The position numbers and the translations under genes are program-made. The notes under the pieces are model-generated. The model ran no database searches. It worked only from the letters and a program-made list of their open reading frames with translations, and was not told the DNA's origin. From Pirellulales bacterium (lineage in GTDB: Bacteria > Planctomycetota > Planctomycetia > Pirellulales > JACPPG01): a stretch of DNA of 64,000 nucleotides. Positions 52,319 to 62,182 of this stretch are shown here, in pieces (position 1 is the stretch's first letter; every line of letters begins with the position of its first letter). Location: positions 1 through 64,000 of the forward strand of contig DASYDW010000056.1 in the NCBI GenBank assembly GCA_036499395.1. Reading direction: 5' to 3'.

Positions 52319-55300
52319 ATGACGATCCTTGGCAGAACTCTTACCGAGACAAGGTCGGACGACGTGTCCACGAGCGAATTCCTAGGCACCGAGCCCTTAG
52401 AAGCCGCCCCAGTAGCAGCTGCGTCCCTGGAGGACGTGGCGCCGTTCCATCCCGTCATTGCCCGGTGGTTCCGCGACCGCTTCGGCGCTCCGACCGAACC
52501 GCAACGCCTCGGCTGGGGAAGTATTGCCGCCGGACGCCATACCCTGATCGCCGCCCCGACCGGCTCGGGCAAGACGTTGGCCGCCTTTCTGTGGTGTTTA
52601 GATCGGTTGTTTCGCCAGGCAACCGCCGGCGAGTTGGCCAGCGAGACGCAGGTCGTCTACATCTCGCCGTTAAAGGCCCTTTCGAACGACATCCATCGCA
52701 ACCTCGAAGTACCGCTGGCCGAAATCCGTGCCGCGGCGATCGAGGCCGGCTACTGCGCCCCGCTGATTCGCGCGGCGGTCCGCACCGGCGACACGCCGGC
52801 TTCCGAGCGGCAGGCCATGCTGCGGCATCCGCCTCATATTCTGGTCACTACGCCCGAATCGCTCTATTTGCTGCTAACGAGCGTTCGCGGTCGCGAGATG
52901 TTGCGCGGCGTACGCACGGTAATCGTCGATGAAATTCACGCCCTGGCCCGCGACAAGCGTGGCAGCCATCTGGCGCTTTCGCTTGAACGGCTGGCCGAAC
53001 TGACCGGAGTTCAGCCGACGCGGATCGGGCTATCGGCCACGCAGCGGCCGATCGACGAAATCGCGCATTTTCTCGTCGGCGCTTCGGCCACTTCTCCCAG
53101 CGAGCCGGCCTGCACGATCGTCGACGTCGGGCATCAGCGCGAGCTGGATCTGGCCGTTGACGTCCCGCCGGGCGAGTTGGCCGCCGTTTGTTCGCACGAG
53201 TGCTGGGGCGAAGTCTACAGCCGGCTGACCGAACTTGTTAATTCCCACCGCAGCACGCTGATCTTCGTCAATACGCGCCGCCTGGCCGAACGCGTCTCGC
53301 ATCATCTGATCGAGCTATTAGGCGAAGACGCCGTGGCCGGGCATCACGGCAGCATGTCGCGCTCGATGAGATTCTCGGCCGAGGAACGGCTCAAAACCGG
53401 CCAACTGAAGGCCATCGTTGCCACGGCTTCGTTAGAGATGGGCATCGACGTCGGCTACCTCGACCTGGTTTGCCAGATCGGGTCGCCACGATCGATCGCG
53501 ACTTTTCTGCAGCGCGTCGGCCGCTCGGGCCACTCGCTGGGCTTGATACCGAAGGGCCGGCTGTTCCCGCTGTCGCGCGACGAGTTGCTCGAATGCCTGG
53601 CCGTAGTGCGGGCGGTTCGCCAAGGCCGGCTCGACGCCATCGAAATTCCGATCGCGCCCTTGGATATTCTGGCCCAGCAGATTATCGCCGCCGTGGCAGC
53701 CGATGAACGGGACGAAGGCGAGCTGTATCAACTCTGTCGCCGGGCGTGGCCCTATCGCGACCTGTCGCGTGAGGATTTCGAGAAGGCCGTTGAGCTGGTC
53801 ACCCAAGGGGCCGACCCGAAAACCGGCCGCGGCGCGCACCTGCATCGCGATCGCATGAACGGCCGTCTGCGCCCGCGGCGCGGCGCGCGGATCGCGGCCA
53901 TTACTTCGGGGGGCGCCATTCCCGAGGTCGCCGATTATCGGGTTGTCACTGAGGACGACGGCACCTTCGTCGGCACGCTCAACGAAGACTTCGCCATTGA
54001 AAGCCAGGCGGGCGACGTGTTTCAACTGGGGAACATGTCCTGGCGAATTCGCTACGTGCGCGGCGGCGAGGTCGTCGTGCAGGACGCCCACGGCGCCCCG
54101 GCTTCGGTCCCGTTCTGGCTTGGTGAAGCGCCCGGCCGGACTCGCGAGCTCTCGGCCGAGGTGGCCACTTTGCGGACGGAAGTGGCGGCGCGGATCGAGA
54201 TTCCGCCGGGCCGGCCGCACGAGTCGACCGGCGAATTCGGCGTGCCACGCAACGACATCGACTTCTCGGCCGCCGCGGCCTGGCTGGCCGCGGAGTGCGG
54301 GGCCGACGATTGGACCGCCGTGCAAGCCGCCCGCTATGTCGCGGCGCAAAAAGCCGCGATCCCAGCCGTTCCGACGCAGCGTCAGATCGTCTTCGAACGC
54401 TTCTTCGACGAATCGGGGGGAAGCCAGCTCGTCATTCACGCTCCGCTGGGCGCGCGCATCAATCGTGCCTGGGGACTGGCGATGCGCAAGCGATTTTGCC
54501 GCAGCTTCGATTTCGAGCTGCAGGCCAGCGCCACCGACGATGGCGTGCTGCTGTCGATGGGGCCGCAGCATAGTTTCCCGATCGACGCCCTGTTCAAGAT
54601 GCTCAACCCGCAAAATGGGCAGGCGCTGCTCGAGCAGGCACTCTTGGTCGCGCCGCTCTTTCAAACCCGTTGGCGGTGGAATGCGACACGGGCTTTGTCG
54701 ATCCTGCGCTATCGCGGCGGCAAAAAGGTGCCCCCGTATCTGCAGCGACATCGCTCGGACGATCTTTTGGCGTCCGTCTTTCCACAAACCGTCGGCTGCC
54801 TGGAAAACCATTCCGGCGACGTGGAAATTCCCAATCATCCCCTCGTCAACCAGACGGTTTATGACTGCCTGCACGAGGCGATGGATATCGATGGCTGGCT
54901 CGATGTGTTGCGCGGCATCGCCGGGGGCGAGGTCGAGTTGGTCGCGGCCGACACGCGCGAGCCTTCGCCGTTCTCGCACCAGATTATTAATGCCAACCCC
55001 TATGCTTTCCTCGACGGCGCGCCGCTCGAAGAGCGGCGCACGCGCGCGATTTCAGTGCGCCGCACTCTGGACATCGCCGCGATGCGCGATCTGGGTTGGC
55101 TCGATCCGGACGCGATTGCGCAGGTTCGCACGGAAGCACAACCGCTGGTGCGCGACGTCGACGAACTGCACGACGCGCTGATTGCCCAGGGGGTCCTGCT
55201 GGAGCAGGAAGGGACGGCTTGGAATCGCTGGTTCGCCGAGCTTGTGGCGGCCGGTCGGGCGACGCGCGCTCATGTACCAGATTGCCCACCGCTGTGGATC

Positions 55301-56818
55301 GCCACCGAGAACTGGCCCCTGATCGCGGCGGCGCTACCAACGGCGACGATCGATCATCGGCCATCCCTGCCCCCCTCGGTGCGGCAGCAGTGGGAATCCG
55401 CCGAAGCGCTTGTCCACCTGGTGCGTGGACGTTTGCAGGTCGCGGGTCCGATCACGGTTGCGCAAATGGCTCACGATCTGGCGCAAGAAGCCGGCCGCAT
55501 CGAGGCTGCGCTCGTCGCCCTCGAAGCCGAGGGGATGGCCATGCGCGGGCGTTACACGCCGCCCGGCGCGCGGCCGCGTATTGCTGACGATCTATTCGCC
55601 GTCGATGAAAAACGTCCGGCTCCCGTGGAATGGTGCGATCGCCGGCTGCTGGCCCGCATCCATCGCCTCACGCTCGACCGCCTGCGTCGCCAGATTCAAC
55701 CGGTCGAGCCTGCCACGTATCTGCGCTTTCTGACCGAGCATCAGTGCCTGGCGACGGACCGGCGTCTGACGGGCGTGGCCGGCGTGCGCGAAGTGATTCG
55801 GCAACTGCAGGGGTTCGAAATGGCGGCCGGCGTCTGGGAGCGGCGCATTCTGCCTTTGCGCGTGAAGGACTACGATCCGGCTTGGCTCGACCAATTGGCC
55901 TACTCGGGCGAATTGACGTGGGGCAGGTTGCGTCCCTATCGACCGGATGACGACGGTCCGGTCAGTCGCAGCCGGTTGACGCGCGTGGTTCCCCTTTCAT
56001 TGATGTTGCGCAGCGATCTTGGCTGGCTGTTGCCGGCGGACCGCGATGACGTTGTGCCCCCGGTACGCGGCAACGCGCGCGCGGTGCTCGAAGCGCTCGA
56101 AGGGCGCGGCGCACTTTTCTATCACGATCTGGTCGCCGCGACCGGCTTGCTGGCCACGCATCTGGACGAGGCGCTGCTGGAGCTTGCGCAACTCGGTCTG
56201 ATTGTGTCCGATGGTTTCGCGCCGTTGCGAGTTCTGGCCATGCGCTCAAAGACTGCGGGCCGCCGCACGCGCCGTCAGCGTGCGCATCAGACGCCGCGCG
56301 CCAGCCAGATGGCCAACTCCGGACGCTGGTCGTTGTTTCCCGGATCTGTCGCGCTTGCCAGCGCGGACGAATCGCTAACGCATTGGGCCTGGCAATTGTT
56401 GCGGCGGTGGGGCGTAATCTTTCGCGATCTGCTTACGCGCGAAACAGCCGCGCCGAGTTGGGGACAATTGGTGCCGCTATTGCGCCGACTGGAAGCGCGC
56501 GGCGAGATACGAGGTGGCAGATTCATCTCGGGTGTCGGTGGCGAACAATACGCCACGGAAGAGGCCATCGAACGTCTGCGCGAAATGCGCGATCGCGAGC
56601 CGTCGGCAGATTTTCTGGTCGTGGCCGGATCGGATCCCTTGAACCTCGAAGGAATTGTTACCTCGGCCGAGCGGGTGGCGGCCAAGCCGACGAATTCCCT
56701 GGCCTTGCGTGATGGGCAGGTCGTGGCCGCGCTGGAATCGGGCATGATCCGATATTCGGGGGAATTTGCCCCCGAGACAGCCGCAGAACTGGGACGCCGC
56801 CTGCGTCGCACCGGGTAA
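52319..56818 (+). CDS. lhr: Lhr family ATP-dependent helicase, full length
   Basis: A 1499-residue superfamily 2 helicase, close to the full length of E. coli Lhr. Walker A is APTGSGKTLAAFL with Lys85; motif II is DEIH at 204-207; LSATQRP is motif III. Further motifs are IFVNTRRLAERVSH, ATASLEMGIDVGYLDLVCQI and QRVGRSGHSLG (motifs IV-VI). The N-terminal ~850 residues form the Lhr core with winged-helix and beta-sheet domains; the remaining part is the Lhr C-terminal domain, which in some bacteria has uracil-DNA glycosylase activity. Likely acts in DNA repair. Single-gene unit. Confidence 0.95.
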   Translation: MTILGRTLTETRSDDVSTSEFLGTEPLEAAPVAAASLEDVAPFHPVIARWFRDRFGAPTEPQRLGWGSIAAGRHTLIAAPTGSGKTLAAFLWCLDRLFRQATAGELASETQVVYISPLKALSNDIHRNLEVPLAEIRAAAIEAGYCAPLIRAAVRTGDTPASERQAMLRHPPHILVTTPESLYLLLTSVRGREMLRGVRTVIVDEIHALARDKRGSHLALSLERLAELTGVQPTRIGLSATQRPIDEIAHFLVGASATSPSEPACTIVDVGHQRELDLAVDVPPGELAAVCSHECWGEVYSRLTELVNSHRSTLIFVNTRRLAERVSHHLIELLGEDAVAGHHGSMSRSMRFSAEERLKTGQLKAIVATASLEMGIDVGYLDLVCQIGSPRSIATFLQRVGRSGHSLGLIPKGRLFPLSRDELLECLAVVRAVRQGRLDAIEIPIAPLDILAQQIIAAVAADERDEGELYQLCRRAWPYRDLSREDFEKAVELVTQGADPKTGRGAHLHRDRMNGRLRPRRGARIAAITSGGAIPEVADYRVVTEDDGTFVGTLNEDFAIESQAGDVFQLGNMSWRIRYVRGGEVVVQDAHGAPASVPFWLGEAPGRTRELSAEVATLRTEVAARIEIPPGRPHESTGEFGVPRNDIDFSAAAAWLAAECGADDWTAVQAARYVAAQKAAIPAVPTQRQIVFERFFDESGGSQLVIHAPLGARINRAWGLAMRKRFCRSFDFELQASATDDGVLLSMGPQHSFPIDALFKMLNPQNGQALLEQALLVAPLFQTRWRWNATRALSILRYRGGKKVPPYLQRHRSDDLLASVFPQTVGCLENHSGDVEIPNHPLVNQTVYDCLHEAMDIDGWLDVLRGIAGGEVELVAADTREPSPFSHQIINANPYAFLDGAPLEERRTRAISVRRTLDIAAMRDLGWLDPDAIAQVRTEAQPLVRDVDELHDALIAQGVLLEQEGTAWNRWFAELVAAGRATRAHVPDCPPLWIATENWPLIAAALPTATIDHRPSLPPSVRQQWESAEALVHLVRGRLQVAGPITVAQMAHDLAQEAGRIEAALVALEAEGMAMRGRYTPPGARPRIADDLFAVDEKRPAPVEWCDRRLLARIHRLTLDRLRRQIQPVEPATYLRFLTEHQCLATDRRLTGVAGVREVIRQLQGFEMAAGVWERRILPLRVKDYDPAWLDQLAYSGELTWGRLRPYRPDDDGPVSRSRLTRVVPLSLMLRSDLGWLLPADRDDVVPPVRGNARAVLEALEGRGALFYHDLVAATGLLATHLDEALLELAQLGLIVSDGFAPLRVLAMRSKTAGRRTRRQRAHQTPRASQMANSGRWSLFPGSVALASADESLTHWAWQLLRRWGVIFRDLLTRETAAPSWGQLVPLLRRLEARGEIRGGRFISGVGGEQYATEEAIERLREMRDREPSADFLVVAGSDPLNLEGIVTSAERVAAKPTNSLALRDGQVVAALESGMIRYSGEFAPETAAELGRRLRRTG

Positions 56819-56997
56819 GCGGGCGCATTGCATGCGTCGCAAAGCATTGTCGTAATGCGATTTGTGAATGGTCAGTCTGTGTGGATTCGCGGATGCGCCC
56901 CAGCAACTACCCCCCCGTTTGTATGGTCTCCAAATTAGCCGGCTTTCATATTTTTCCGGCTTTTGTCAGTTTCTTCGTATTTACTGAAATTATTTCG

Positions 56998-57026
56998 TTG
57001 ACTAACTGGTTCGGTTTAGGCAGAAT
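56998..57026 (+). promoter_or_regulatory. Candidate sigma-70 promoter of the PEP-CTERM gene
   Basis: TTGACT at 56998-57003 and CAGAAT at 57021-57026 are separated by 17 bases, near-ideal spacing; four to five of six bases match each consensus. The region just upstream is A/T-rich (56940-56997) and may act as an UP element. Transcription would start ~57033, leaving a leader of about 54 bases. Confidence 0.55.
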
Positions 57027-57086
57027 GTGCGGAACGGGGGCGAATTCTCGCCTAGTCCGAATTTTGGCATGTAGAAAGGGAAGCAA

Positions 57087-58001
57087 ATGAGAAGCAACAT
57101 GGTTAAGTTCATCGCCGGCGTAGCCGGCATCTGCGCGCTGGCGACTTCTGGTCGCGCGATCGCAGCACCTGTGACTTACACAATCAATTCCGCGCTGAGC
57201 TCATTGCAGGTCAGCGTAGCCTCGCAGGGAACCCCCCTGACCTATGCCCAGTTCACGGGCAGCGACACGGCGAGCCTGAGTGGCGCGTTGGGTGTCGACA
57301 CAACGGGTGGCAACATCTCGATCAGCTCGGCTCCGGGTTCGATCGCCTTCTCGTCGCAAAGCGGAATCTATCCGGATGCGGCTGGCGGAAATCCAGCGAA
57401 CGGCACCACCAGCCCGTTGCCGGACCTCGCCCCGAATGACCCGAACGTCGGCAACACCCAGACCGCCAACTACGGCTTGGTCCTGGTTGTTCCGGCTGAT
57501 CCGACCGACCCCACTCAGATTTATAATCTGAACACAGCCGCGATCGCCGGCTATGCCGCCATTGATTCGGCGCTGGCCAGCTTGAACGGCATGTCCGTCT
57601 TGACCGGTGGTACGTTTGACACCACGGGGCTGACCGTCAGCACCGACGCCGGTAACCTGGATTACAACTTGAACGCCGGTAACGGCGACTTCAACCCGCC
57701 GGATCAGAACTTCCAGACCGGCACTGCGTTCCAGAACGGCACGACGGGCATCGGTGGTAACAGCGGTAACATCGCTGGCGCCGCCAATGGCACGATCGTC
57801 ACCGCCGGTGGCATCAGCACGTTGACTATCCCCGTTTTCGTGGACGTCGTCGTGAACACCGGCCTGCTCGTGGTCGACGCGATCTTCTCCGGACAGATCG
57901 TCGCCACGGCCGTTGTCCCCGAACCCAGCAGCTTTGCTCTGGCTGGTCTCGGCTTGATCGCTCTGGTGCCGGCTGTTCGCCGTCGCCTGCGTAAGGCCTA
58001 A
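57087..58001 (+). CDS. PEP-CTERM sorting-domain surface protein
   Basis: A 304-residue secreted protein. Signal peptide FIAGVAGICALATSGRAIA is at the start; the mature part is rich in Gly, Asn, Thr and Ser with no obvious domain. The C-terminus is a textbook PEP-CTERM sorting signal: VVPEPSSFALAGLGLIALVP, then the basic tail RRRLRKA. An exosortase should process it; none is in this window. Ribosome binding site GGGAAG is upstream of ATG 57087. A strong terminator follows. Confidence 0.9.
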   Translation: MRSNMVKFIAGVAGICALATSGRAIAAPVTYTINSALSSLQVSVASQGTPLTYAQFTGSDTASLSGALGVDTTGGNISISSAPGSIAFSSQSGIYPDAAGGNPANGTTSPLPDLAPNDPNVGNTQTANYGLVLVVPADPTDPTQIYNLNTAAIAGYAAIDSALASLNGMSVLTGGTFDTTGLTVSTDAGNLDYNLNAGNGDFNPPDQNFQTGTAFQNGTTGIGGNSGNIAGAANGTIVTAGGISTLTIPVFVDVVVNTGLLVVDAIFSGQIVATAVVPEPSSFALAGLGLIALVPAVRRRLRKA

Positions 58002-58041
58002 GTGTTCTGTAGAAGTCTTCTCTCGTTTGCTTGCCAATTAG

Positions 58042-58074
58042 AGCTGGCCCCTCGCCAAGGGGGCCAGCTTTTTT
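58042..58074 (+). terminator. Rho-independent terminator after PEP-CTERM gene
   Basis: AGCTGGCCCC and GGGGCCAGCT form a 10-bp stem with an 8-base loop, followed at once by six T. It stands 40 bases after the stop codon. Confidence 0.92.
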
Positions 58075-58245
58075 CTTGCGCTGTTCGTCAAAGTTTCGGC
58101 GCCCAGATTGCTGCTATTCGCCCGATTCACGCAGCGGAAATTTGCGATCCTGCGGCGCGGATGATACGATCCAAGTCTCGCCTGCGCGGCCACTTCCTGC
58201 GGTCGCCAACTGAGCTGCGCGTAGGGTTCTGGAGGGGAAGTCGCT

Positions 58246-59622
58246 ATGCTCGACCTGGTCGGTAAAGCTGCCGCGCACACGTGCGATGGTGTCACGCGCC
58301 GCGAATTCCTGCAGGCCGGCACGCTGTCGGCCGTCGGACTGGCACTGCCCGAATTAATGGCCGCCAAGGCACGCGGACGCGTGGCCGATGGCCACGACGA
58401 ACGGGCTGTCATCATGATCTTCAACCTTGGCGCTCCCAGCCAGATCGACTGCTGGGACATGAAGCCCGAGGCGCCGGCCGAGATCCGTGGACCGTTCAAG
58501 CCGATCAAGACGAATGCCGCGGGCATCGAGATTTCGGAAATCTTCCCGCGCATGGCGCAGCACGCCGATAAGTACTCGCTGGTGCGGAGCTGCTTTCATA
58601 CCGCCGCCGCGGTCCACGATACCGGTCACCAGATGCTGCAAACGGGCCGGCTGTTCACCGGCGGCATCAACACGCCGCATGCGGGCTGCGCGCTGGCCTA
58701 TCTGCGCGGGCGGAAATCGGATCTGCCGGCGCATGTCGTACTGCCCGAGCCGATGGGGCGCACCGGTGGCAACTTGCCGCACGGCCAGGACGCCGGCTTT
58801 CTGGGCAAGGCGCACGATCCGTTTGCCCTAATGGCCGATCCGTCGAAGCCGAATTTCCAGGTTCCTGACTTGCTGCCGCCGGCCACGATCGGCCAGGCGC
58901 GCCTCGATCGTCGCCGCCGCATGCGGACGGCCGTTGATGAGACGGTCAGCAAGTTCGAAGCGTCGGGCAACGAGCAACTGCTCGACAATAACTTCGAAGC
59001 GGCCTTTCGCCTGATGACAAGCGCTCAGGCGCGCGACGCGTTCGATCTCTCGAAAGAACCGCAGGCCCTGCGCGACCGCTATGGCATGACGCGCTTTGGA
59101 CAATGCTGCTTGCTGGCCCGCCGCTTGATCGAAGCGGGGGTCCGCTTCGTCACGATCAACACGTTTCTGACCGTGTTCGACGAGATCACCTGGGACATTC
59201 ACGGCTCGAAGCCGTTCACCTCGATCGAAGGCATGCGCGACATCGTCGCCCCGATGTACGACCAGGCTTACAGCACACTGCTCGAGGATCTCACCGAGCG
59301 GGGCCTGCTCGGCAATACGCTGGTCTGCAACTTGCAAGAATTCGGCCGCACGCCGCGCGTCAATCCGGCCGGCGGACGCGACCATTGGCCGCAATGCTGG
59401 ACCAGCCACTTCGCCGGCGGCGGTGTGCAAGGGGGCCGCGTCGTGGGACGTAGCGATGCCATTGGTGGCGTGCCCGCCGAGCGCCCCGTCGACCCGCCCG
59501 AGATCGTGGGCACCATTTACCGCAGCCTGGGGCTGGACCTGGAAACCAAGCTCCCCGGTCCGCAAGGACGGCCGTTCCCGCTGGTCGACTTCGGCAAGCA
59601 TGAAATCAAAGAGCTCTTCTAA
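58246..59622 (+). CDS. DUF1501 domain protein (sulfatase-like, Tat-exported)
   Basis: A 458-residue member of DUF1501, a family common in planctomycetes and related to the sulfatase/alkaline phosphatase fold. RREFLQAGTLSAVGLALP at the start is a twin-arginine signal. Typical elements: AVIMIFNLGAPSQIDCWDMK, LVRSCFHTAAAVHDTGHQ, FVTINTFLTVFDE, and FGRTPRVNPAGGRDHWPQCW. A phosphate- or sulfate-ester hydrolase role is proposed for the family but unproven. The stop overlaps the next start by one base. Confidence 0.9.
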   Translation: MLDLVGKAAAHTCDGVTRREFLQAGTLSAVGLALPELMAAKARGRVADGHDERAVIMIFNLGAPSQIDCWDMKPEAPAEIRGPFKPIKTNAAGIEISEIFPRMAQHADKYSLVRSCFHTAAAVHDTGHQMLQTGRLFTGGINTPHAGCALAYLRGRKSDLPAHVVLPEPMGRTGGNLPHGQDAGFLGKAHDPFALMADPSKPNFQVPDLLPPATIGQARLDRRRRMRTAVDETVSKFEASGNEQLLDNNFEAAFRLMTSAQARDAFDLSKEPQALRDRYGMTRFGQCCLLARRLIEAGVRFVTINTFLTVFDEITWDIHGSKPFTSIEGMRDIVAPMYDQAYSTLLEDLTERGLLGNTLVCNLQEFGRTPRVNPAGGRDHWPQCWTSHFAGGGVQGGRVVGRSDAIGGVPAERPVDPPEIVGTIYRSLGLDLETKLPGPQGRPFPLVDFGKHEIKELF

Positions 59623-62123
59623 TGGCGCTATCGACGGCCTGGAAAACAATCGAGCGGGCCGATACGTCGCGCCGCCGGTTCATCACGATTTCGCGCGTGA
59701 CGCTGCTGCTCGCTGGCAGCCTGGCATCTGCACTGAATTATCCGGCGATCGCTCGCGCCGCCGACACGATCGCTGTGCTACCCGCGGAGATTGCAGTGCG
59801 CGGGCCCGAGGCGCGGCAGCAACTGCTGGTCGAACGTAGCCGCAACGGCCAGTTCGTGGGGCAGGTCGCTGCCGAGATATCGTTCGCAAGCAGCAATCCG
59901 CAGGTCGTGACTGTCGAAAGCGGCGTCCTTCATCCAAAGGCCAATGGCGAAGCCACGATCACGGCCTCGGTCGACGGCGCCACGTCCACGGCGCACATCA
60001 TTGTCACCGACATGGACAAACCATTCGAGTGGAGCTTCCGCAATCACGTCGAGTCGGTGTTTGCCAAGACAGGTTGTAATTCCGGCGCTTGCCACGGGGC
60101 GCTGGCGGGCAAAAACGGTTTCAAGCTTTCGTTGCGCGGGTACGATCCCGAAGGGGATTTCACCACGCTCACACGCCAGGCGCGCGGCCGACGCATGGTA
60201 CCCACCGACCCAGGCCGCAGCTTGCTACTGACCAAGCCGTCTGGCGCTGTGCCGCACAAGGGCGGGCTGCGCTTCTCGCCTGACTCACTCGAATACCGGG
60301 TGCTGTCGGAATGGATCGCCGTGGGCGCGCCCGGCCCACAGGCGTCAGATCCGCGCGTGGAACGGATCGAGGTGCTCCCGGCGGGCGTCGTGCTGAAGCC
60401 GGGGGACAAGCAACAATTTCTGGTACGTGCTTATTTCACCGATGGCCATCAGGAAGACGTCACACGGTGGGTCAAGTTCACCTCAGCCAATGAATCGGTA
60501 GCGCAAATCGACGACGCGGGCCTGGTCAGCGTCGTGGGGCATGGCGAAGGAGTGCTGACCGCCTGGTACGCCAGCCGCGTGGCGGTCTCGTCGGTCAGCG
60601 CACCGTACGAAAAACCGATCGCGGCCGACGTCTTTGCCTCGGCACCGCGGCGCAATTTCATTGATGAGCTGGTGCTGGCCAAGCTCGAAAGCCTGAACAT
60701 TCCCCCATCGCCCCGCGCCGAAGATACCGAATTTTTGCGTCGCGCGTACGTCGACACGATCGGCGTGTTGCCGACCGCAGATGAAACGCGCGCGTTTCTG
60801 GCGGATACCGCGACCGACAAGCGCGACAAGCTGATCGAATCGCTGCTAGCGCGCCCTGAGTTTATCGACTATTGGGCCTACAAATGGTCCGATCTGTTGC
60901 TGGTCAATGGCGACAAGCTGCGCACGCCGGCCTTGTGGTCTTACTACACGTGGATTCGCAACCAAGTCGAAGCGAACACTCCCTGGGACGAATTCGTGCG
61001 GCAGATCGTCACGGCCAAGGGGAGCACGCTGGAGAACGGCGCCTCGAACTATTACATTCTGCACGGCGACCCTCTCGACCTGGCCGAGACCACCAGCGTG
61101 GCCTTCCTGGGCATGTCGATCAATTGCGCTCGCTGCCACAATCATCCGCTGGAAAAGTGGACCAACAGTCAGTATTTCGCGTTTGCGAATCTGTTCGCGC
61201 GCGTTCGCACGAAGAGCATGCCGGGCGAAGGAAACCTGATCGTCTATCACGATTCGTCGGGCGAATTGATTCAACCGCTCACCGGCAAACCGCAGCCGCC
61301 GGCACCGCTTGACGGGACGGCGCTCACGAACGCTTCGACCGAGGATCGCCGCCTGGCGCTCGCCGCTTGGCTGGTCGCACCGGAAAATCCCTATTTCAGC
61401 CGTTCGATCACGAATCGCGTGTGGGCGAATTTCTTCGGCGTCGGCCTGGTCGAAAAGGTCGACGACATGCGCCTCACCAATCCGGCCAGCAACGAGCAAT
61501 TGCTGGTCGCCGCGGCCCGCCATCTGGCCGACAACCGCTACGATTTGAAGGCGCTGATGCGGACGATCCTGCAATCCAATACGTATCAGCGTACTAGCCG
61601 ACCGCTGCCCGAGAACACGGGCGACGAACGATTCTATTCGCATTATTATCCCAAGCGTTTGATGGCCGAGGTGCTGCTGGATGCCATGTCGCAGGTGTCC
61701 GGCGCGGCCACCGAGTTTGCCGGCTATCCGGCAGGCTGGCGGGCCATGCAGTTGCCCGATTCCAATGTGGCCTCTTACTTCTTGAAGGCGTTCGGCCGGC
61801 CCGAGCGGATCACGACCTGCGAATGCGAACGAAATGCCGAACCCAGCGTGGTGCAAGTGCTGCACATCGCCAACGGCAACTCGCTGAACGACAAGCTGCA
61901 ATCGTCGACGAACGACATTTCGAAATTGCTTGCAGAAAATGCCGCCGACGACAAGCTGCTAGAAGGTCTGTTTCTGGCGGCGCTGTCGCGTTACCCGACC
62001 GACGCAGAAAAAACCAAGATCCTGCCCGAGCTGGCTGCGACCAGCGCCGCGGACAAGCGTCAGGCGGTCGAGGATTTGTACTGGAGCGTGCTCAGCAGTA
62101 CCGAGTTCCTCTTTAATCATTGA
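59622..62123 (+). CDS. DUF1549/DUF1553 protein with Ig-like domain and CxxxxCH motif
   Basis: An 833-residue exported protein. SRRRFITISR at the start suggests Tat export. Residues ~50-130 form a BIG2/Ig-like domain (AVLPAEIAVRG ... GEATITASVDG). Then a CxxxxCH site, Cys152-Cys157-His158 (TGCNSGACHG), the PSCyt2-like form. The remainder is DUF1549 (FIDELVLAKLESLNIPPSP; RRAYVDTIGVLPTADETRAF) and DUF1553 (SINCARCHNHPLEKWT; ITNRVWANFFGVGLV; SQVSGAATEF). Function unknown, thought to work with DUF1501 partners in extracytoplasmic degradation. It overlaps its neighbour by one base. Confidence 0.9.
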   Translation: MALSTAWKTIERADTSRRRFITISRVTLLLAGSLASALNYPAIARAADTIAVLPAEIAVRGPEARQQLLVERSRNGQFVGQVAAEISFASSNPQVVTVESGVLHPKANGEATITASVDGATSTAHIIVTDMDKPFEWSFRNHVESVFAKTGCNSGACHGALAGKNGFKLSLRGYDPEGDFTTLTRQARGRRMVPTDPGRSLLLTKPSGAVPHKGGLRFSPDSLEYRVLSEWIAVGAPGPQASDPRVERIEVLPAGVVLKPGDKQQFLVRAYFTDGHQEDVTRWVKFTSANESVAQIDDAGLVSVVGHGEGVLTAWYASRVAVSSVSAPYEKPIAADVFASAPRRNFIDELVLAKLESLNIPPSPRAEDTEFLRRAYVDTIGVLPTADETRAFLADTATDKRDKLIESLLARPEFIDYWAYKWSDLLLVNGDKLRTPALWSYYTWIRNQVEANTPWDEFVRQIVTAKGSTLENGASNYYILHGDPLDLAETTSVAFLGMSINCARCHNHPLEKWTNSQYFAFANLFARVRTKSMPGEGNLIVYHDSSGELIQPLTGKPQPPAPLDGTALTNASTEDRRLALAAWLVAPENPYFSRSITNRVWANFFGVGLVEKVDDMRLTNPASNEQLLVAAARHLADNRYDLKALMRTILQSNTYQRTSRPLPENTGDERFYSHYYPKRLMAEVLLDAMSQVSGAATEFAGYPAGWRAMQLPDSNVASYFLKAFGRPERITTCECERNAEPSVVQVLHIANGNSLNDKLQSSTNDISKLLAENAADDKLLEGLFLAALSRYPTDAEKTKILPELAATSAADKRQAVEDLYWSVLSSTEFLFNH

Positions 62124-62182
62124 CCTTCTCATATCTGAAATTTAAACATCGACGCGATCGCGCTTGTGCGGTCGAGATCCTC

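Noticed and set aside
53432-54979. A 515-residue open frame on the minus strand inside the helicase gene
   Set aside because: It is antisense to conserved Lhr helicase motifs, has no family resemblance, and is a by-product of high GC codon bias.
60846-61901. A 351-residue minus-strand frame
   Set aside because: It lies opposite the conserved DUF1549/DUF1553 coding sequence and has no recognisable domain.
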